Assembly: GCF_004000215.1 (NCBI RefSeq)
Contig: NZ_RBVY01000003.1
Location: 416,970-480,969 of the forward strand
Length of the DNA: 64,000 nucleotides
Source: Nitratireductor alexandrii
GTDB taxonomy: Bacteria; Pseudomonadota; Alphaproteobacteria; Rhizobiales; Rhizobiaceae
Direction: 5' to 3'
Made by a program: the position numbers and the translations under genes. Position 1 is the stretch's first letter. Each line of letters opens with the position of its first letter. The notes below the pieces were generated by a model. That model was not told where the DNA came from. It saw only the letters and a program-made list of their open reading frames with translations, and did not search any database. Shown piece after piece: positions 35,021 to 44,910 of this stretch.

Positions 35021-36376
35021 CTTTCCGATGCAGAAGCGCGAAAAGATTGCGCCCAAAATCTCCTCGACGTCCATCGTGCCCACAACCCGGCCGAGCGCGC
35101 GTGCCGCGATTCGCAGTTCTTCTGCCTGAACCTCCAGCCCCGCCTTAACGTTTGCCGCCGCACGCAAGGCAGCCGCCCCGCGCGTCAGCTCTTCGGCCTG
35201 GCGCGCCGTAAACGGGACAAGCGATGCGTGTCGGGCAACGCTGGCACGGGCCATGGAACTCAGCCGGTTCAGCAATGCGCCCATGCCTTCGCCCGAGCGC
35301 ACCGAAAGTAGCAAATCCGCATCCACGACCGCGCGCGCGCCCGGTTCGACAAGATCGATCTTGCTCGCGACCCGCAAAACGTCATCCGGAACCGCCCCCG
35401 GCACCGCGCCCGGCGCGCCGGCATCGATCAACAAGATAACGCAATCGGCTTCGTCCGCGGCCGCGCGGCTGCGCCGGATCCCCTCCTGTTCCACGGTCCC
35501 GGCAGCTTCGCGAATACCCGCCGTATCGGTTACCCGCACCTTCATCCCATCAAGGTCGAGCTCGACGCTCACCAGATCGCGCGTCGTGCCGGGTTCGTCG
35601 GAAACGATCGCTACGTCCCGCCGCGCAAGGGCGTTGAGCAGGCTCGATTTGCCGGCATTCGGCGCACCGATGATGGCGACCCGGAAGCCGTCGCGAATGA
35701 TTTCCGCCTGGCGGTAGCCGGCGACATGCGCTGCGATCTCTTCGGCGAGCGACGCTATGTCCGGCCACACTTCTTCCGCCATGGCGCCGGGAACGTCGTC
35801 TTCGTCGGCAAAATCGAGTTCGGCTTCGATCAACGCCCGCGCCGTCAGGATCCGGTCCCGCCAACCCTCGTAAAGACTTTGATGCCGCCCGTCCGCATTC
35901 GCCAGTGCGAAGCGGCGCTGCGCTTCGGTATCGGCCTCGATCAGATCGGCAAGCGCCTCCGCGTCCGGCAGATTGATCTTGCCGTGCGCCAGCGCCCTGC
36001 GGGTGAATTCACCGGCCTCCGCCTGACGGAGCCCTGGAAAACCGGACAGGACCGAAAGCAGCCGGCCGACAACCGCCCGCCCGCCATGGATGTGGAATTC
36101 CGCGCAGTCCTCGCCGGTGAAACTCGCCGGCCCGGCAAAAAACACCACCAGTCCGGTATCGATAGTCTCGCCGGTTTCGTCGCGCAGACGCGCGTGGCGC
36201 ATCACACGCGGTTGTGGAAGCGATCCGGCCATTCTGCGCAGCGTCTCGAGCGTCTGCGGTCCCGACAATCGCACGACAGCGACGCCACTCGGCAGTCCGC
36301 CGCTCGACAACGCGAAAATCGTATCCTGGAAAAGCGTTTGCCCCTGCAATCCGACAGCCCTACCCTTTGCCCGCAT
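35018..36376 (-). CDS. mnmE: tRNA modification GTPase MnmE
   Basis: Potassium-activated, folate-binding GTPase that works with MnmG on wobble uridine. About 452 residues: N-terminal folate-binding domain (DTIFALSSGGLPSGVAVVRLSG, ASFTGEDCAEFHIHGG), helical domain, G domain inserted with GAPNAGKSSLLN, DEPGTTRD, DTAGIRE, and the C-terminal FCIGK with the conserved Cys. The 5' end is uncertain: ATG at 36376 has GGAG about ten bases upstream; ATG at 36394 would overlap the divergent gene's start; a TTG at ~36340 also fits homologues. It begins within a few bases of the divergent DUF255 gene. Confidence 0.95.
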   Translation of the reverse strand: MRAKGRAVGLQGQTLFQDTIFALSSGGLPSGVAVVRLSGPQTLETLRRMAGSLPQPRVMRHARLRDETGETIDTGLVVFFAGPASFTGEDCAEFHIHGGRAVVGRLLSVLSGFPGLRQAEAGEFTRRALAHGKINLPDAEALADLIEADTEAQRRFALANADGRHQSLYEGWRDRILTARALIEAELDFADEDDVPGAMAEEVWPDIASLAEEIAAHVAGYRQAEIIRDGFRVAIIGAPNAGKSSLLNALARRDVAIVSDEPGTTRDLVSVELDLDGMKVRVTDTAGIREAAGTVEQEGIRRSRAAADEADCVILLIDAGAPGAVPGAVPDDVLRVASKIDLVEPGARAVVDADLLLSVRSGEGMGALLNRLSSMARASVARHASLVPFTARQAEELTRGAAALRAAANVKAGLEVQAEELRIAARALGRVVGTMDVEEILGAIFSRFCIGK

Positions 36377-36392
36377 AATGAGGAACTCCGAC

Positions 36393-38411
36393 ATGATTTT
36401 GCCGGCCGAAAATCTCCTGTCCGCCGAGACCAGTCCCTATTTGCGCCAGCATGCCGACAATCCCGTCCACTGGCGCGCCTGGTCGAGTGCGGCGCTGGCC
36501 GAGGCGAAAGCGCTCGATCGGCCGATCCTGCTCTCGGTCGGTTATGCGGCGTGCCATTGGTGCCATGTCATGGCGCATGAATCCTTCGAAGACGCCGAAA
36601 CCGCCGCCGTCATGAACCGGCTCTACGTAAACATCAAGGTCGACCGCGAGGAACGCCCCGACATCGACCAGATATTCATGGCCGCGCTGACGGCGACCGG
36701 CGAACAGGGCGGCTGGCCGCTGACCATGTTTCTCACCCCCGATGCCCGCCCGTTCTGGGGCGGTACCTATTTCCCGAAGCAGAACCAGTACGGTCGGCCG
36801 GGTTTCATCGCCGTGCTGAAGGCCGTCCATGCCGCTTGGACCGACAACACGGCCGCCATCGAACAAAACGCCGAAACGCTCTCCGCCCATGTCGCGCGCA
36901 GCCTGGCCCCCGTCGTCGAAACCGGCCAGGACACGCCCGCGCCGCTCGCGGACCTGGCCGCCTCGATCGCCGACATGACCGACCCTTCCCGCGGCGGCCT
37001 GCGCGGCGCCCCCAAATTTCCCAACGCTCCCTTCATGGCCGCGCTTTGGCACGGTTGGCTCGATACAGGCGAAAGCCGCTACCGCGATGCCTTCCTCACC
37101 AGCCTGCGCGGCATGCTCAACGGCGGCATTTACGACCATGTCGGCGGCGGCCTGTGCCGTTACTCGACCGACAGTGACTGGCTCGTACCGCATTTCGAAA
37201 AAATGCTTTACGACAACGCATTGATGATCCGCCATTGTCTCTGGGCACACGCCGAAACCGGCGACGATCTGTTCCGGGACCGAATCGAAACCACGGTCGA
37301 ATGGTTAGCGCGCGAGATGCGGCTCGACGGCGGCGGCTTCGCCTCCAGCCTCGATGCCGACAGCGCCGCCGAGGAGGGACTGTTCTACACATGGACACGG
37401 ACCCGAATCGAATCCGTCCTGGGCGGCGATGCGGATTTTTTCTTTCGTCATTACAAACTCGGCACGGCCCAGCACTGGGAGGGCGATCCCGTGCTGTTCC
37501 TGGCCGACGCTCCCCAGACAGAGAACGAAGCCCGGCGCTTGGCCGACCTTCTGGCATGGCTGCACAACGCACGCGCCGAGCGCATACGGCCCGGGCGCGA
37601 CGACAAGCTTCTCGTCGACTGGAACGGACTCATGATCCGCGCACTGGCCGAGGCCGGCCGCTATTTCGACCGCCCCGCCTGGATCTCCATGGCGGCCGAG
37701 GCTTATCGTTGCGTAACCGAATCGATCGAGGATGCGCGCCTGCCGCACAGCGTTCTCGCCTCCGACCGGCTGTTTCCGGCCATGTCCAGCGACTATGCGG
37801 CGATGATCAATGCCGCGATCGCCTTGGCCGGGACGCCCGGTGAAACGGACTACATCGCCGATGCGCGCGACTGGGCCGCCATGCTGGAAAGCTGGTACGG
37901 TGACGAGGCCTCGGCCCACTACCTGACCGCGCGCGACAGCGCCGACGTCCCGTTCCGTATCCGCGGCGACGCCGACGACGCGGTCCCCTCCGCGACGTCG
38001 CAGATCGTCGAAGCCTTGTCCCGGCTTGCCGCGGCGACCGGCAGCGGCGACCTGACGCTGCGTGCGATGGCTGCTGCGCGCGCCGCCCTGGGCCGCGCCA
38101 CCCAGCAGCGTTTCGGGCAGGCCGGCATTGTTGTTGCCGCCGCGACCGCGTTGGCGCCGCGAAAACTGGTGATCGCCGGCGGATCGGCGTCCGCATTCCT
38201 TTCGGTCGCAAATCGATATCCGGATCCCCGGCGTGTCGACGTCATCGCTCCGGCCTCCGCCGATCTCGGCGCCGCCCTGCCGGACGGCACCGCGATCGAC
38301 ACCGGGCCTGCAGCCTATTTGTGCCAGGGGCAAACCTGCCTGCCGCCGATCAGGACCGCCGAAGACCTCGCCGCGCAGCTGGCAGAAACGCTGCGCCGTC
38401 CGGCAGCCTGA
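36393..38411 (+). CDS. DUF255 thioredoxin-like protein (YyaL/SSP411 family)
   Basis: A 672-residue protein with an N-terminal thioredoxin-like domain (NLLSAETSPYLRQHADNPVHW, GYAACHWCHVMAHESFED with a CHWC motif, DREERPDIDQIFM, GGWPLTMFLTPDARPFWGGTYFP) and a large alpha/alpha-barrel part resembling N-acyl-glucosamine epimerases (GGIYDHVGGGLCRYSTDSDWLVPHFEKMLYDNA, SSLDADS, YTWT). The family is widespread and its function unproven. The ATG at 36393 has AGGA ten bases upstream. It is divergent from mnmE with almost no gap and convergent with rho. Confidence 0.93.
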   Translation: MILPAENLLSAETSPYLRQHADNPVHWRAWSSAALAEAKALDRPILLSVGYAACHWCHVMAHESFEDAETAAVMNRLYVNIKVDREERPDIDQIFMAALTATGEQGGWPLTMFLTPDARPFWGGTYFPKQNQYGRPGFIAVLKAVHAAWTDNTAAIEQNAETLSAHVARSLAPVVETGQDTPAPLADLAASIADMTDPSRGGLRGAPKFPNAPFMAALWHGWLDTGESRYRDAFLTSLRGMLNGGIYDHVGGGLCRYSTDSDWLVPHFEKMLYDNALMIRHCLWAHAETGDDLFRDRIETTVEWLAREMRLDGGGFASSLDADSAAEEGLFYTWTRTRIESVLGGDADFFFRHYKLGTAQHWEGDPVLFLADAPQTENEARRLADLLAWLHNARAERIRPGRDDKLLVDWNGLMIRALAEAGRYFDRPAWISMAAEAYRCVTESIEDARLPHSVLASDRLFPAMSSDYAAMINAAIALAGTPGETDYIADARDWAAMLESWYGDEASAHYLTARDSADVPFRIRGDADDAVPSATSQIVEALSRLAAATGSGDLTLRAMAAARAALGRATQQRFGQAGIVVAAATALAPRKLVIAGGSASAFLSVANRYPDPRRVDVIAPASADLGAALPDGTAIDTGPAAYLCQGQTCLPPIRTAEDLAAQLAETLRRPAA

Positions 38412-38499
38412 ACGACCGGCGCGCGGACCATCGTTCCCGTCCGCCGGACAGATTTTTCAGATGAAAATAATATATCAAAAACAATAGCTTAAGGAGGGA

Positions 38500-38523
38500 G
38501 CGGCGGACTGCCTGGCCCGCCGC
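38500..38523. terminator. hairpin between convergent DUF255 and rho genes
   Basis: GCGGCGG-ACTGCCTGGC-CCGCCGC, a perfect 7-bp stem. On the minus strand a TTGTTTTTGATATA stretch follows at some distance. Possible rho-gene end signal; no tight T run. Confidence 0.35.
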
Positions 38524-38533
38524 CGGCCGGCCG

Positions 38534-39799
38534 TCAGGTATTCATCGAATCGAAGAAATCGGCATTGCTCTTGGTCTGCTTGAGCTTGTCGATCAAGAAT
38601 TCGATCGCATCCGTGGTTCCCATCGGCGACAGGATGCGGCGCAGCACGAAGATCTTCTGCAGGTCCTGGCGCGGGATCAGCAGATCCTCCTTGCGTGTGC
38701 CCGACTTCAAAATGTCGATCGCCGGGAAGATGCGCTTGTCGGCGACCTTGCGGTCGAGCACGATCTCGGAATTGCCGGTACCCTTGAATTCCTCGAAGAT
38801 GACCTCGTCCATCCGGCTGCCCGTGTCGATCAACGCCGTGGCGATGATGGTCAGCGAGCCGCCTTCCTCGATATTGCGCGCCGCGCCGAAAAACCGCTTC
38901 GGTCGCTGCAGGGCGTTGGCGTCGACGCCGCCGGTCAACACCTTGCCCGACGACGGCACCACGGTGTTGTAGGCGCGGCCGAGCCGGGTGATCGAATCGA
39001 GCAGGATCACCACGTCGCGGCCGTGCTCGACCAGGCGCTTGGCCTTCTCGATCACGATTTCGGCGACCTGGACGTGGCGTGCGGCCGGTTCGTCAAAGGT
39101 CGAGGACACCACCTCGCCGTTCACCGAGCGCTGCATGTCGGTCACTTCTTCCGGCCGCTCGTCGATCAGAAGCACGATCAAAAAGCACTCGGGATGGTTG
39201 GTGGTGATCGAATGGGCGATGTTCTGCAAAAGCACCGTCTTGCCGGTGCGCGGCTGGGCCACGATCAGCGCGCGCTGGCCCTTGCCGAGCGGCGCCACCA
39301 GATCGATCACCCGCGACGAGCTGTCCTTGGTCGTCGGATTGTCGATCTCCATCCGCAGCCGCTCATTCGGGTAAAGCGGCGTCAGATTGTCGAAATGGAT
39401 CTTGTGACGGATCTTTTCCGGATCCTCGAAATTGATCGTGCTGACCTTGAGCAGCGCGAAATACCGCTCGCCCTCCTTTGGGCTGCGGATCGGCCCCTCG
39501 ACCGTGTCGCCGGTCTTCAGCGAAAACCGCCGGATCTGCGAGGGCGAAATATAGATGTCGTCCGGACCGGGCAGATAGTTGGCATTGGCCGAACGCAGGA
39601 AGCCGAACCCGTCCTGCAGAACCTCCACCACGCCCTCGCCGATGATCTCGACATCCTGCGCGGCCAGCTTCTTCAGGATCGCGAACATCAGCTCCTGCTT
39701 GCGCATGACGCTGGCGTTTTCGACCTCCAGCGACTCCGCGAAGGCGATCAGGTCGGTGGGTTTCTTGCTCTTGAGGTCTTGGAGTTTCATTTCTTGCAT
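38534..39799 (-). CDS. rho: transcription termination factor Rho
   Basis: Hexameric RNA helicase that ends transcription. The 421-residue product has the N-terminal helix bundle ([21 protein letters not shown]), the cold-shock-like RNA-binding domain ([29 protein letters not shown]), P-loop [29 protein letters not shown] (Walker B), the Q-loop/R-loop region, and [27 protein letters not shown] at 39799 gives MQEMKLQ as in other rhizobia. It is downstream of hemJ-hemE on the same strand, 141 bases apart. Confidence 0.97.
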   Translation of the reverse strand: MQEMKLQDLKSKKPTDLIAFAESLEVENASVMRKQELMFAILKKLAAQDVEIIGEGVVEVLQDGFGFLRSANANYLPGPDDIYISPSQIRRFSLKTGDTVEGPIRSPKEGERYFALLKVSTINFEDPEKIRHKIHFDNLTPLYPNERLRMEIDNPTTKDSSSRVIDLVAPLGKGQRALIVAQPRTGKTVLLQNIAHSITTNHPECFLIVLLIDERPEEVTDMQRSVNGEVVSSTFDEPAARHVQVAEIVIEKAKRLVEHGRDVVILLDSITRLGRAYNTVVPSSGKVLTGGVDANALQRPKRFFGAARNIEEGGSLTIIATALIDTGSRMDEVIFEEFKGTGNSEIVLDRKVADKRIFPAIDILKSGTRKEDLLIPRQDLQKIFVLRRILSPMGTTDAIEFLIDKLKQTKSNADFFDSMNT

Positions 39800-39940
39800 A
39801 TTGCGTGCTCAAAGGCGGAGGGAAAAACAGCGGAAAAGGCGAATGCCCGCGGCAGAGTTGAGAATGCTATGCGGCTGCGCTGTAGGGGAGGGAAGAAATC
39901 CTTAATCCTTCCCGACCGAAAGCGCAAGAACGGTTTTGGA

Positions 39941-40477
39941 TCAGAACGGCTTGACGACAACCAGGATCACGATCGCGATCATCAACACCGTCGGAACTTC
40001 ATTCATCAGCCGCCAGAACCGCGCCGGCCGCTGATTGCGGTCTTCGGCGAAACGGCGAACGGCAGCCGAAAAATAGCCATGCGCCCCCGACATCGCAAGA
40101 ACCAGTGCAATCTTTGCGTGCAGCCAGCCACCCGAAAACCCGAAACCCTGCCAGGCGAGCCAAAGGCCGAGCGCCCAACTCACCATCATCGCCGGGTTGA
40201 TGATCGCCCGCAAAAGCCGGCGTTCCATCACCTTGAACGTCTCCGACTGCGCAGAACCGGGCTCAGCCGCGCAATGATAGACGAACAGCCGCGGCAGGTA
40301 GAGCATGCCCGCCATCCACGATATCACCGCCAGCACGTGGACCGCCTTGATCCACAGATAATAGGCCGACAGGTCGAACGCAAACAGCGCCAGCACCGCG
40401 AGCGCCAGAACGCCCAGCGCGACGATCGCCCTGACGAGCGGGCTCGCCTTTGCCGGCGATGGCGCCCCGACGCTCAT
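39941..40477 (-). CDS. hemJ: protoporphyrinogen oxidase HemJ
   Basis: Membrane enzyme that oxidises protoporphyrinogen IX to protoporphyrin IX in heme synthesis, the usual form in alphaproteobacteria lacking HemG/HemY. The 178-residue product has four to five transmembrane helices and the family marks [30 protein letters not shown] (with the essential His) and [19 protein letters not shown]. About 28 residues precede the first conserved helix pair. Its ATG overlaps the hemE stop by four bases, so HemE and HemJ are made together. Confidence 0.94.
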   Translation of the reverse strand: MSVGAPSPAKASPLVRAIVALGVLALAVLALFAFDLSAYYLWIKAVHVLAVISWMAGMLYLPRLFVYHCAAEPGSAQSETFKVMERRLLRAIINPAMMVSWALGLWLAWQGFGFSGGWLHAKIALVLAMSGAHGYFSAAVRRFAEDRNQRPARFWRLMNEVPTVLMIAIVILVVVKPF

Positions 40478-41502
40478 GCCCGCGCCCGAACCCGTGCGAT
40501 CATCGCCTCGACATGGGCGATCGGCGTCTGCGGCGTGATGCCGTGCCCGAGATTGAAGATCAGCGGCCCGTCCGACAAGCGCTCGAGAATGCGGTCGACC
40601 CCCCTGTCGAGCGCGTCTCCGCCGGCCACCAGCCGCAGCGGATCGAGATTGCCCTGCACGGCGCCGTCCGCCTGCAGCCGTCGCGCCTGGGCAAGCGGCA
40701 CCGTCCAGTCCAGGCCCAGCCCGTCGACGCCGGTCGCGGCGCGATAGTCGTCGAAACGGCTGCCCGCGCCCTTCGGAAAGCCGATCACCGGAATGTCGGG
40801 ATAACGTTCCTTGATCGTCGCCACCATCCGCGCCACCGGCTTCACGCAGAACCGGGTAAACTCCTCCTCGCCGAGCACCCCCGCCCAGGAATCGAATATC
40901 TGCACCGTATCGGCGCCGGCCTCGATCTGGCGCAGCAGATAATCGGCCGAGATATCGGCCAACAGGCCGATCAGCCGGTCCATGGCTTCCGGTTCGCTGT
41001 AGGCAAACAACCGCGCCGGCGCCTGGTCGGGCGTGCCGTGACCGGCAATCATATAGGTCGCGACCGTCCATGGCGCGCCGCAAAATCCGATCAGCGCGGT
41101 TTCGGCCGGCAGGGATTGCCGCAGACGCGACACGGTTTCGTAGACCGGCGCCAGCCTGTGGTGAAAATCGGAGACGTCCAGATCGGCGATCTCCGACACG
41201 CCGATCGGCGTCATCAGCGGTCCTCTGCCTTCCTCGAAGCGCAAATCGCGGCCGAGCGCATGCGGGACGACCAAAATGTCGGAAAACAGGATCGATGCGT
41301 CGAAACCGAACCGCCGGATCGGCTGCATCGTCACTTCAACCGCCAGATCGGGATTGTAGCACAGATCGAGAAAGCTCCCGGCTTCCTTCCGCACCTGTCT
41401 GTATTCAGGCAGGTAGCGTCCGGCCTGCCGCATCATCCAGAGCGGCGGCGGGGAGAGGCTTTCGCCTTTCAGGACACGTATCAGCCGTCGGTCACTGCCC
41501 AT
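40474..41502 (-). CDS. hemE: uroporphyrinogen decarboxylase
   Basis: Removes four carboxyl groups from uroporphyrinogen III to give coproporphyrinogen III. The 342-residue product has [17 protein letters not shown] (active-site Arg pair), [14 protein letters not shown], the [14 protein letters not shown] loop, IFDSWAG and [16 protein letters not shown] lies seven bases before the ATG. The gene borders the likely replication origin, as hemE does in Caulobacter and in Sinorhizobium as I recall. Confidence 0.97.
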   Translation of the reverse strand: MGSDRRLIRVLKGESLSPPPLWMMRQAGRYLPEYRQVRKEAGSFLDLCYNPDLAVEVTMQPIRRFGFDASILFSDILVVPHALGRDLRFEEGRGPLMTPIGVSEIADLDVSDFHHRLAPVYETVSRLRQSLPAETALIGFCGAPWTVATYMIAGHGTPDQAPARLFAYSEPEAMDRLIGLLADISADYLLRQIEAGADTVQIFDSWAGVLGEEEFTRFCVKPVARMVATIKERYPDIPVIGFPKGAGSRFDDYRAATGVDGLGLDWTVPLAQARRLQADGAVQGNLDPLRLVAGGDALDRGVDRILERLSDGPLIFNLGHGITPQTPIAHVEAMIARVRARA

Positions 41503-41697
41503 GCGGAATCCTTCCAGTTACGGACTCACTTAAAGAAAGAGATTCGAGAAGGGAACTTTTTGTTCTTCTATGACTCTGTCGAAAACGGGGATTGGCGCCA
41601 GTCCCCAGATTGTCGCGGCATGCGCATGCTCCGGCACGCAAACCGCCTTGTTCCCTAGGCCTTGTTCATTATGGGGAAAATCAAAAATACCGCTTTG

Positions 41698-41715
41698 TTT
41701 TCAATATATTGAAAA
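41698..41715. repeat. 18-bp AT-rich palindrome in the oriC candidate
   Basis: TTTTCAATATATTGAAAA, perfect. Possible unwinding element or protein site (for example IHF- or regulator-bound). Confidence 0.6.
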
Positions 41716-41812
41716 AGAGACGATTTTCTCTCGAATTCAGCCTCGGCTGAAAAACCGGCTTGGCCCACCAAGTTCTCAACAGCCTGGCAAACCTGTCCCG
41801 TCCGCCCTGGAT

Positions 41813-41821
41813 TGTGGATGA
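41813..41821 (-). promoter_or_regulatory. DnaA box 2
   Basis: TGTGGATGA, reading TCATCCACA on the minus strand: eight of nine matches to TTATCCACA. A GANTC site (41820-41824) overlaps its edge. Confidence 0.6.
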
Positions 41822-41870
41822 CTCGACATCTGATACAGTCGCCTCCGCCGGGCCGGTGTCAGGGTCGGGC

Positions 41871-41879
41871 TTATCCACA
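41871..41879 (+). promoter_or_regulatory. DnaA box 1
   Basis: TTATCCACA, perfect consensus, 27 bases before the ppsR start codon. Confidence 0.8.
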
Positions 41880-41905
41880 CTCCCCAACAGGACCGTCGTG
41901 CCCCT

Positions 41906-42727
41906 GTGAACAGACCCCAGAGTTTTTTCCATCTCCATCTGATATCCGACGCGACCGGCGAGACGCTGCTGGCGGCCGGCCGTGCCGCGTCCGCGCAATA
42001 CAAGGATGCCCGCGCCGTCGAGCACATCTATCCGCTGATACGCACCGAACGGCAGCTCCAGGCGGTGCTGGACGAGATCGACGCCGAACCGGGCATCGTC
42101 CTTTATACGGTCGTCGACGAGACGCTGGCGCGCACCATCGACGAACGCTGCGCGGCGATGGGCCTGCCATGCGTGTCCGTGCTCGAGCCGGTCCTGACCG
42201 TGTTCCAGTCCTATCTCGGCGCGCCGGCCGGCCGGCGGGTCGGCGCCCAGCACGCGCTCGACGCGGACTATTTTAGGCGCATCGACGCGCTGAACTTCAC
42301 CATGGATCATGATGACGGCCAGCTTCCCGCCGACATCGAAGAAGCCGATATCGTGCTGGTGGGCATCTCGCGCACCTCCAAGACGCCGACCAGCATCTAT
42401 CTGGCCAATCGTGGCATCAAGACCGCGAATGTCCCGATCGTGCCGGGCGTTCCGGTACCCGAGGCCCTGTCGCAGGCGAAAAAGCCGCTGATCGTCGGCC
42501 TGGTCGCTTCGGCCGAGCGCATATCGCAGGTGCGCCAGCATCGCATTCTGGGGGCGACGGCCGGTTTTGATTCCGAATCTTATGCCGACCGCGCCCATAT
42601 CGTTCAGGAATTGTCCTATGCCCGCCAGATCTGCACCCGCAATGGCTGGCCGACGATCGACGTCAGCCGCCGCTCGATCGAGGAAACCGCCGCCGCCATT
42701 CTTGCGCTGCGCGGCAGAAGCCGTTAG
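41906..42727 (+). CDS. ppsR: pyruvate, water dikinase / PPDK regulatory protein (DUF299)
   Basis: Bifunctional ADP-dependent kinase and Pi-dependent phosphorylase that switches PEP synthetase or pyruvate phosphate dikinase off and on. The 273-residue product starts [15 protein letters not shown], has the nucleotide loop [29 protein letters not shown] and the C-terminal [11 protein letters not shown]. The GTG start at 41906 is imposed by the family start; the AGGA upstream is 13 bases away, so initiation may be weak. It begins at the edge of the oriC candidate and is followed by maf after nine bases. Confidence 0.93.
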   Translation: MNRPQSFFHLHLISDATGETLLAAGRAASAQYKDARAVEHIYPLIRTERQLQAVLDEIDAEPGIVLYTVVDETLARTIDERCAAMGLPCVSVLEPVLTVFQSYLGAPAGRRVGAQHALDADYFRRIDALNFTMDHDDGQLPADIEEADIVLVGISRTSKTPTSIYLANRGIKTANVPIVPGVPVPEALSQAKKPLIVGLVASAERISQVRQHRILGATAGFDSESYADRAHIVQELSYARQICTRNGWPTIDVSRRSIEETAAAILALRGRSR

Positions 42728-42736
42728 CCAGCCGAC

Positions 42737-43351
42737 ATGACCCGAAACCAGACACGACCGCCGCTCGTGCTCGCCTCGCGCAGCCCGTTCAGGCTCAAAA
42801 TGCTCGCCGATGCCGGCGTGCCGGTCGAGGCGATCGCCGCCGACATCGACGAGCGCGCCGCCGAGGCGCCGTTGCTTAACAGCGGCGCCGGCGCCGAGGA
42901 TGTCGCCTTGGTGCTTGCCGAGGCCAAGGCCGGCGCCGTCGGCGAAAAAAGGCCGGACGCGCTGGTCATCGGCGCCGACCAGACGCTGTCGCTCGATGGC
43001 GAATTGCTGCACAAGCCCGCCGACATGGCCGAGGCGCGGCGCCGGTTGCTGCACCTGTCGGGCAAGACCCATCAGCTCAACAGCGCCGTGGTGCTCGTGC
43101 GTGGCGGCCAAACCCTGTGGCGGCACGTTGCGGTCGCGCAGATGACGGTGCGCCCGCTGGCGCCCGACTTTGTCGGCTGTCATCTCGCCCGTGTCGGCGA
43201 CGCCGCCTTGGCCAGTGTCGGCGCCTATCAGGTCGAGGGTGAAGGCATTCAGCTTTTCGAGCGCATTGACGGCGATTTCTTCGCCATTATCGGCCTCCCG
43301 CTTTTGCCGCTTCTGGCTGCGCTGCGCGATCTGGGCGCCATCGATGGCTGA
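42737..43351 (+). CDS. maf: Maf family nucleotide pyrophosphatase
   Basis: House-cleaning NTP pyrophosphatase (dTTP/UTP or m7GTP type) also linked to septum control. The 204-residue product has [20 protein letters not shown] (the SxxR motif), AVIGADQTL (GADQ rather than GADT, typical of the YceF-like clade), [23 protein letters not shown], and the ending [29 protein letters not shown]. It overlaps aroE by eight bases. Confidence 0.93.
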   Translation: MTRNQTRPPLVLASRSPFRLKMLADAGVPVEAIAADIDERAAEAPLLNSGAGAEDVALVLAEAKAGAVGEKRPDALVIGADQTLSLDGELLHKPADMAEARRRLLHLSGKTHQLNSAVVLVRGGQTLWRHVAVAQMTVRPLAPDFVGCHLARVGDAALASVGAYQVEGEGIQLFERIDGDFFAIIGLPLLPLLAALRDLGAIDG

Positions 43352-44186
43352 GCGGGCGCGGCGCGCTTTCGTCTGCGGCTGGCCGGTCGCGCATTCCCGC
43401 TCGCCGCTGATCCACCGCTACTGGCTGGCCGAGCACGATATCGACGGCAGCTACGATGCCGTTGCGGTCGATCCGGCCGGTTTCGACGATTTCGTCGGCG
43501 GCTTGCTCGAGGCCGGATGGGCCGGCGGCAACGTCACCATTCCGCACAAGGAACGTGCCGTCGCGCTGGCCGAGCGTCGCGACGCCGCCGCCGAGAGAAT
43601 CGGTGCGGCCAACACGTTGTGGTTCGAAAACGGCAGGCTGCACGCGGCCAACACCGATTGGTCGGGGTTTGCCGCCAATCTCGATCAGGGCGCGCCGGGC
43701 TGGCGTGACCGCGAGCGGGCGGTCGTGCTCGGCGCCGGCGGCGCGGCGCGGGCGGTGATCCATGCCCTGCAGGTTGCCGGCTATCGGCAGATCGCCATCG
43801 TCAACCGCACGGTGGAAAGGGCGCAGGCCCTCGCCGCGCGTTTCGGCGCCGGCGTTGGCGTCGCGCCGTGGCAGGGCCTGGGCGGCCTGCTTGCGGATTG
43901 CGACCTCCTGGTCAACACGACCTCGCTCGGCATGGACGGCGCGTCCGGCCACGCGTTCGATCTTGACCGCCTCGGCGCGCGCACGATCGTCACCGACATC
44001 GTTTATGTGCCGCTGGTCACGCCGTTGCTCGCGCAGGCTGCGGCACGCGGCTGTGTCACGGTCGACGGGCTCGGCATGCTGTTGCACCAGGCTGTGCCCG
44101 GGTTCGAAGCCTGGTTCGGGGTCCGGCCGCAGGTGACGGACGCGCTGCGCGCCCTCGTCGTTGCCGACATGGAGCGCGCGGGATGA
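43344..44186 (+). CDS. aroE: shikimate dehydrogenase
   Basis: NADPH-dependent reduction of 3-dehydroshikimate. The 280-residue product has [19 protein letters not shown] (shikimate-binding Ser pair), [11 protein letters not shown] (catalytic Lys), AANTLWF, NTDWSGF, the NADP loop [11 protein letters not shown], and [11 protein letters not shown] at 43344 lies inside the maf end; the stop overlaps coaE by ATGA. Confidence 0.96.
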   Translation: MAERARRAFVCGWPVAHSRSPLIHRYWLAEHDIDGSYDAVAVDPAGFDDFVGGLLEAGWAGGNVTIPHKERAVALAERRDAAAERIGAANTLWFENGRLHAANTDWSGFAANLDQGAPGWRDRERAVVLGAGGAARAVIHALQVAGYRQIAIVNRTVERAQALAARFGAGVGVAPWQGLGGLLADCDLLVNTTSLGMDGASGHAFDLDRLGARTIVTDIVYVPLVTPLLAQAAARGCVTVDGLGMLLHQAVPGFEAWFGVRPQVTDALRALVVADMERAG

Positions 44187-44788
44187 TCGTTCTCGGCCTT
44201 ACCGGTTCGATCGGCATGGGCAAATCGACCACGGCGCGGTTTTTCGCCGAATGCGGCGTGCCGGTCCACGATGCCGACGCGGCGGTTCACGCGCTTTACG
44301 AAGGCAAGGCGGTTCCTCTGGTCGGCGCGCGGTTCCCCGAGGCGATCGTCGCCGGCAAGGTCGATCGCGCGCGGCTGGCCGAGCAGGTGCTGGGCAAGCC
44401 CGAGGCGCTCAGGGCGCTGGAGGCGATCGTCCATCCGCTGGTTCGCGCCGCCGAACTGGAATTTCTCGCCGCGCACAGGAAAAAGGGCACGCCGCTGGTC
44501 GTGCTCGACATTCCGCTTCTTTACGAGACCGGCGGCGAACAAAGGGTCGACCGCGTGCTGGTCGTGACCGCGCCGCCAGAGGTGCAGCGCGAACGGGTGC
44601 TCGCCCGGCCGGGCATGACGCCCGAGCGTCTGCAAAACATCCTCGACAAGCAGGTGCCGGATGCCGAGAAGCGCCGCCGCGCCGATTTCGTGCTCGATAC
44701 CGGGCTCGGCATGGATCACGCGCGGCGCCGGGTCGCGGAGATCGTCGACACCTTGACCGGCAAACCGGAAAAGGAACCGCGCGATTAG
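44183..44788 (+). CDS. coaE: dephospho-CoA kinase
   Basis: Last step of CoA synthesis: phosphorylation of the 3' hydroxyl of dephospho-CoA. The 201-residue product starts [23 protein letters not shown] (P-loop), then [35 protein letters not shown] and [15 protein letters not shown]. It is coupled to aroE by a four-base overlap. A 120-base gap precedes dnaQ. Confidence 0.96.
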   Translation: MIVLGLTGSIGMGKSTTARFFAECGVPVHDADAAVHALYEGKAVPLVGARFPEAIVAGKVDRARLAEQVLGKPEALRALEAIVHPLVRAAELEFLAAHRKKGTPLVVLDIPLLYETGGEQRVDRVLVVTAPPEVQRERVLARPGMTPERLQNILDKQVPDAEKRRRADFVLDTGLGMDHARRRVAEIVDTLTGKPEKEPRD

Positions 44789-44910
44789 CACCGCCGGTGC
44801 GGTGGGGTCGCCGGTAGCTGTGGTGAAATCGCCTGCCGTGAGACGATGCTGATGCAGTCCTCGGCCATCATGGTCTAGTGTGGAAGCCGAATCAGGGTTT
44901 TGAGGCCGCC

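Larger units (their letters stand above)
41503..41905. other. putative chromosomal replication origin (oriC) between hemE and ppsR
   Basis: A 403-base divergent gap, locally much richer in A+T than its flanks between ~41660 and 41740. It holds a perfect DnaA box, a second box with one mismatch, four GANTC (CcrM methylation) sites (41523, 41541, 41572, 41820), an 18-bp AT palindrome (41698-41715), and smaller inverted repeats TCAGCC-TC-GGCTGA (41737-41750) and CTTGG-CCCA-CCAAG (41759-41772). hemE adjacency is the known alphaproteobacterial origin context, and parAB-parS lies 6.5-11 kb away. Confidence 0.7.
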
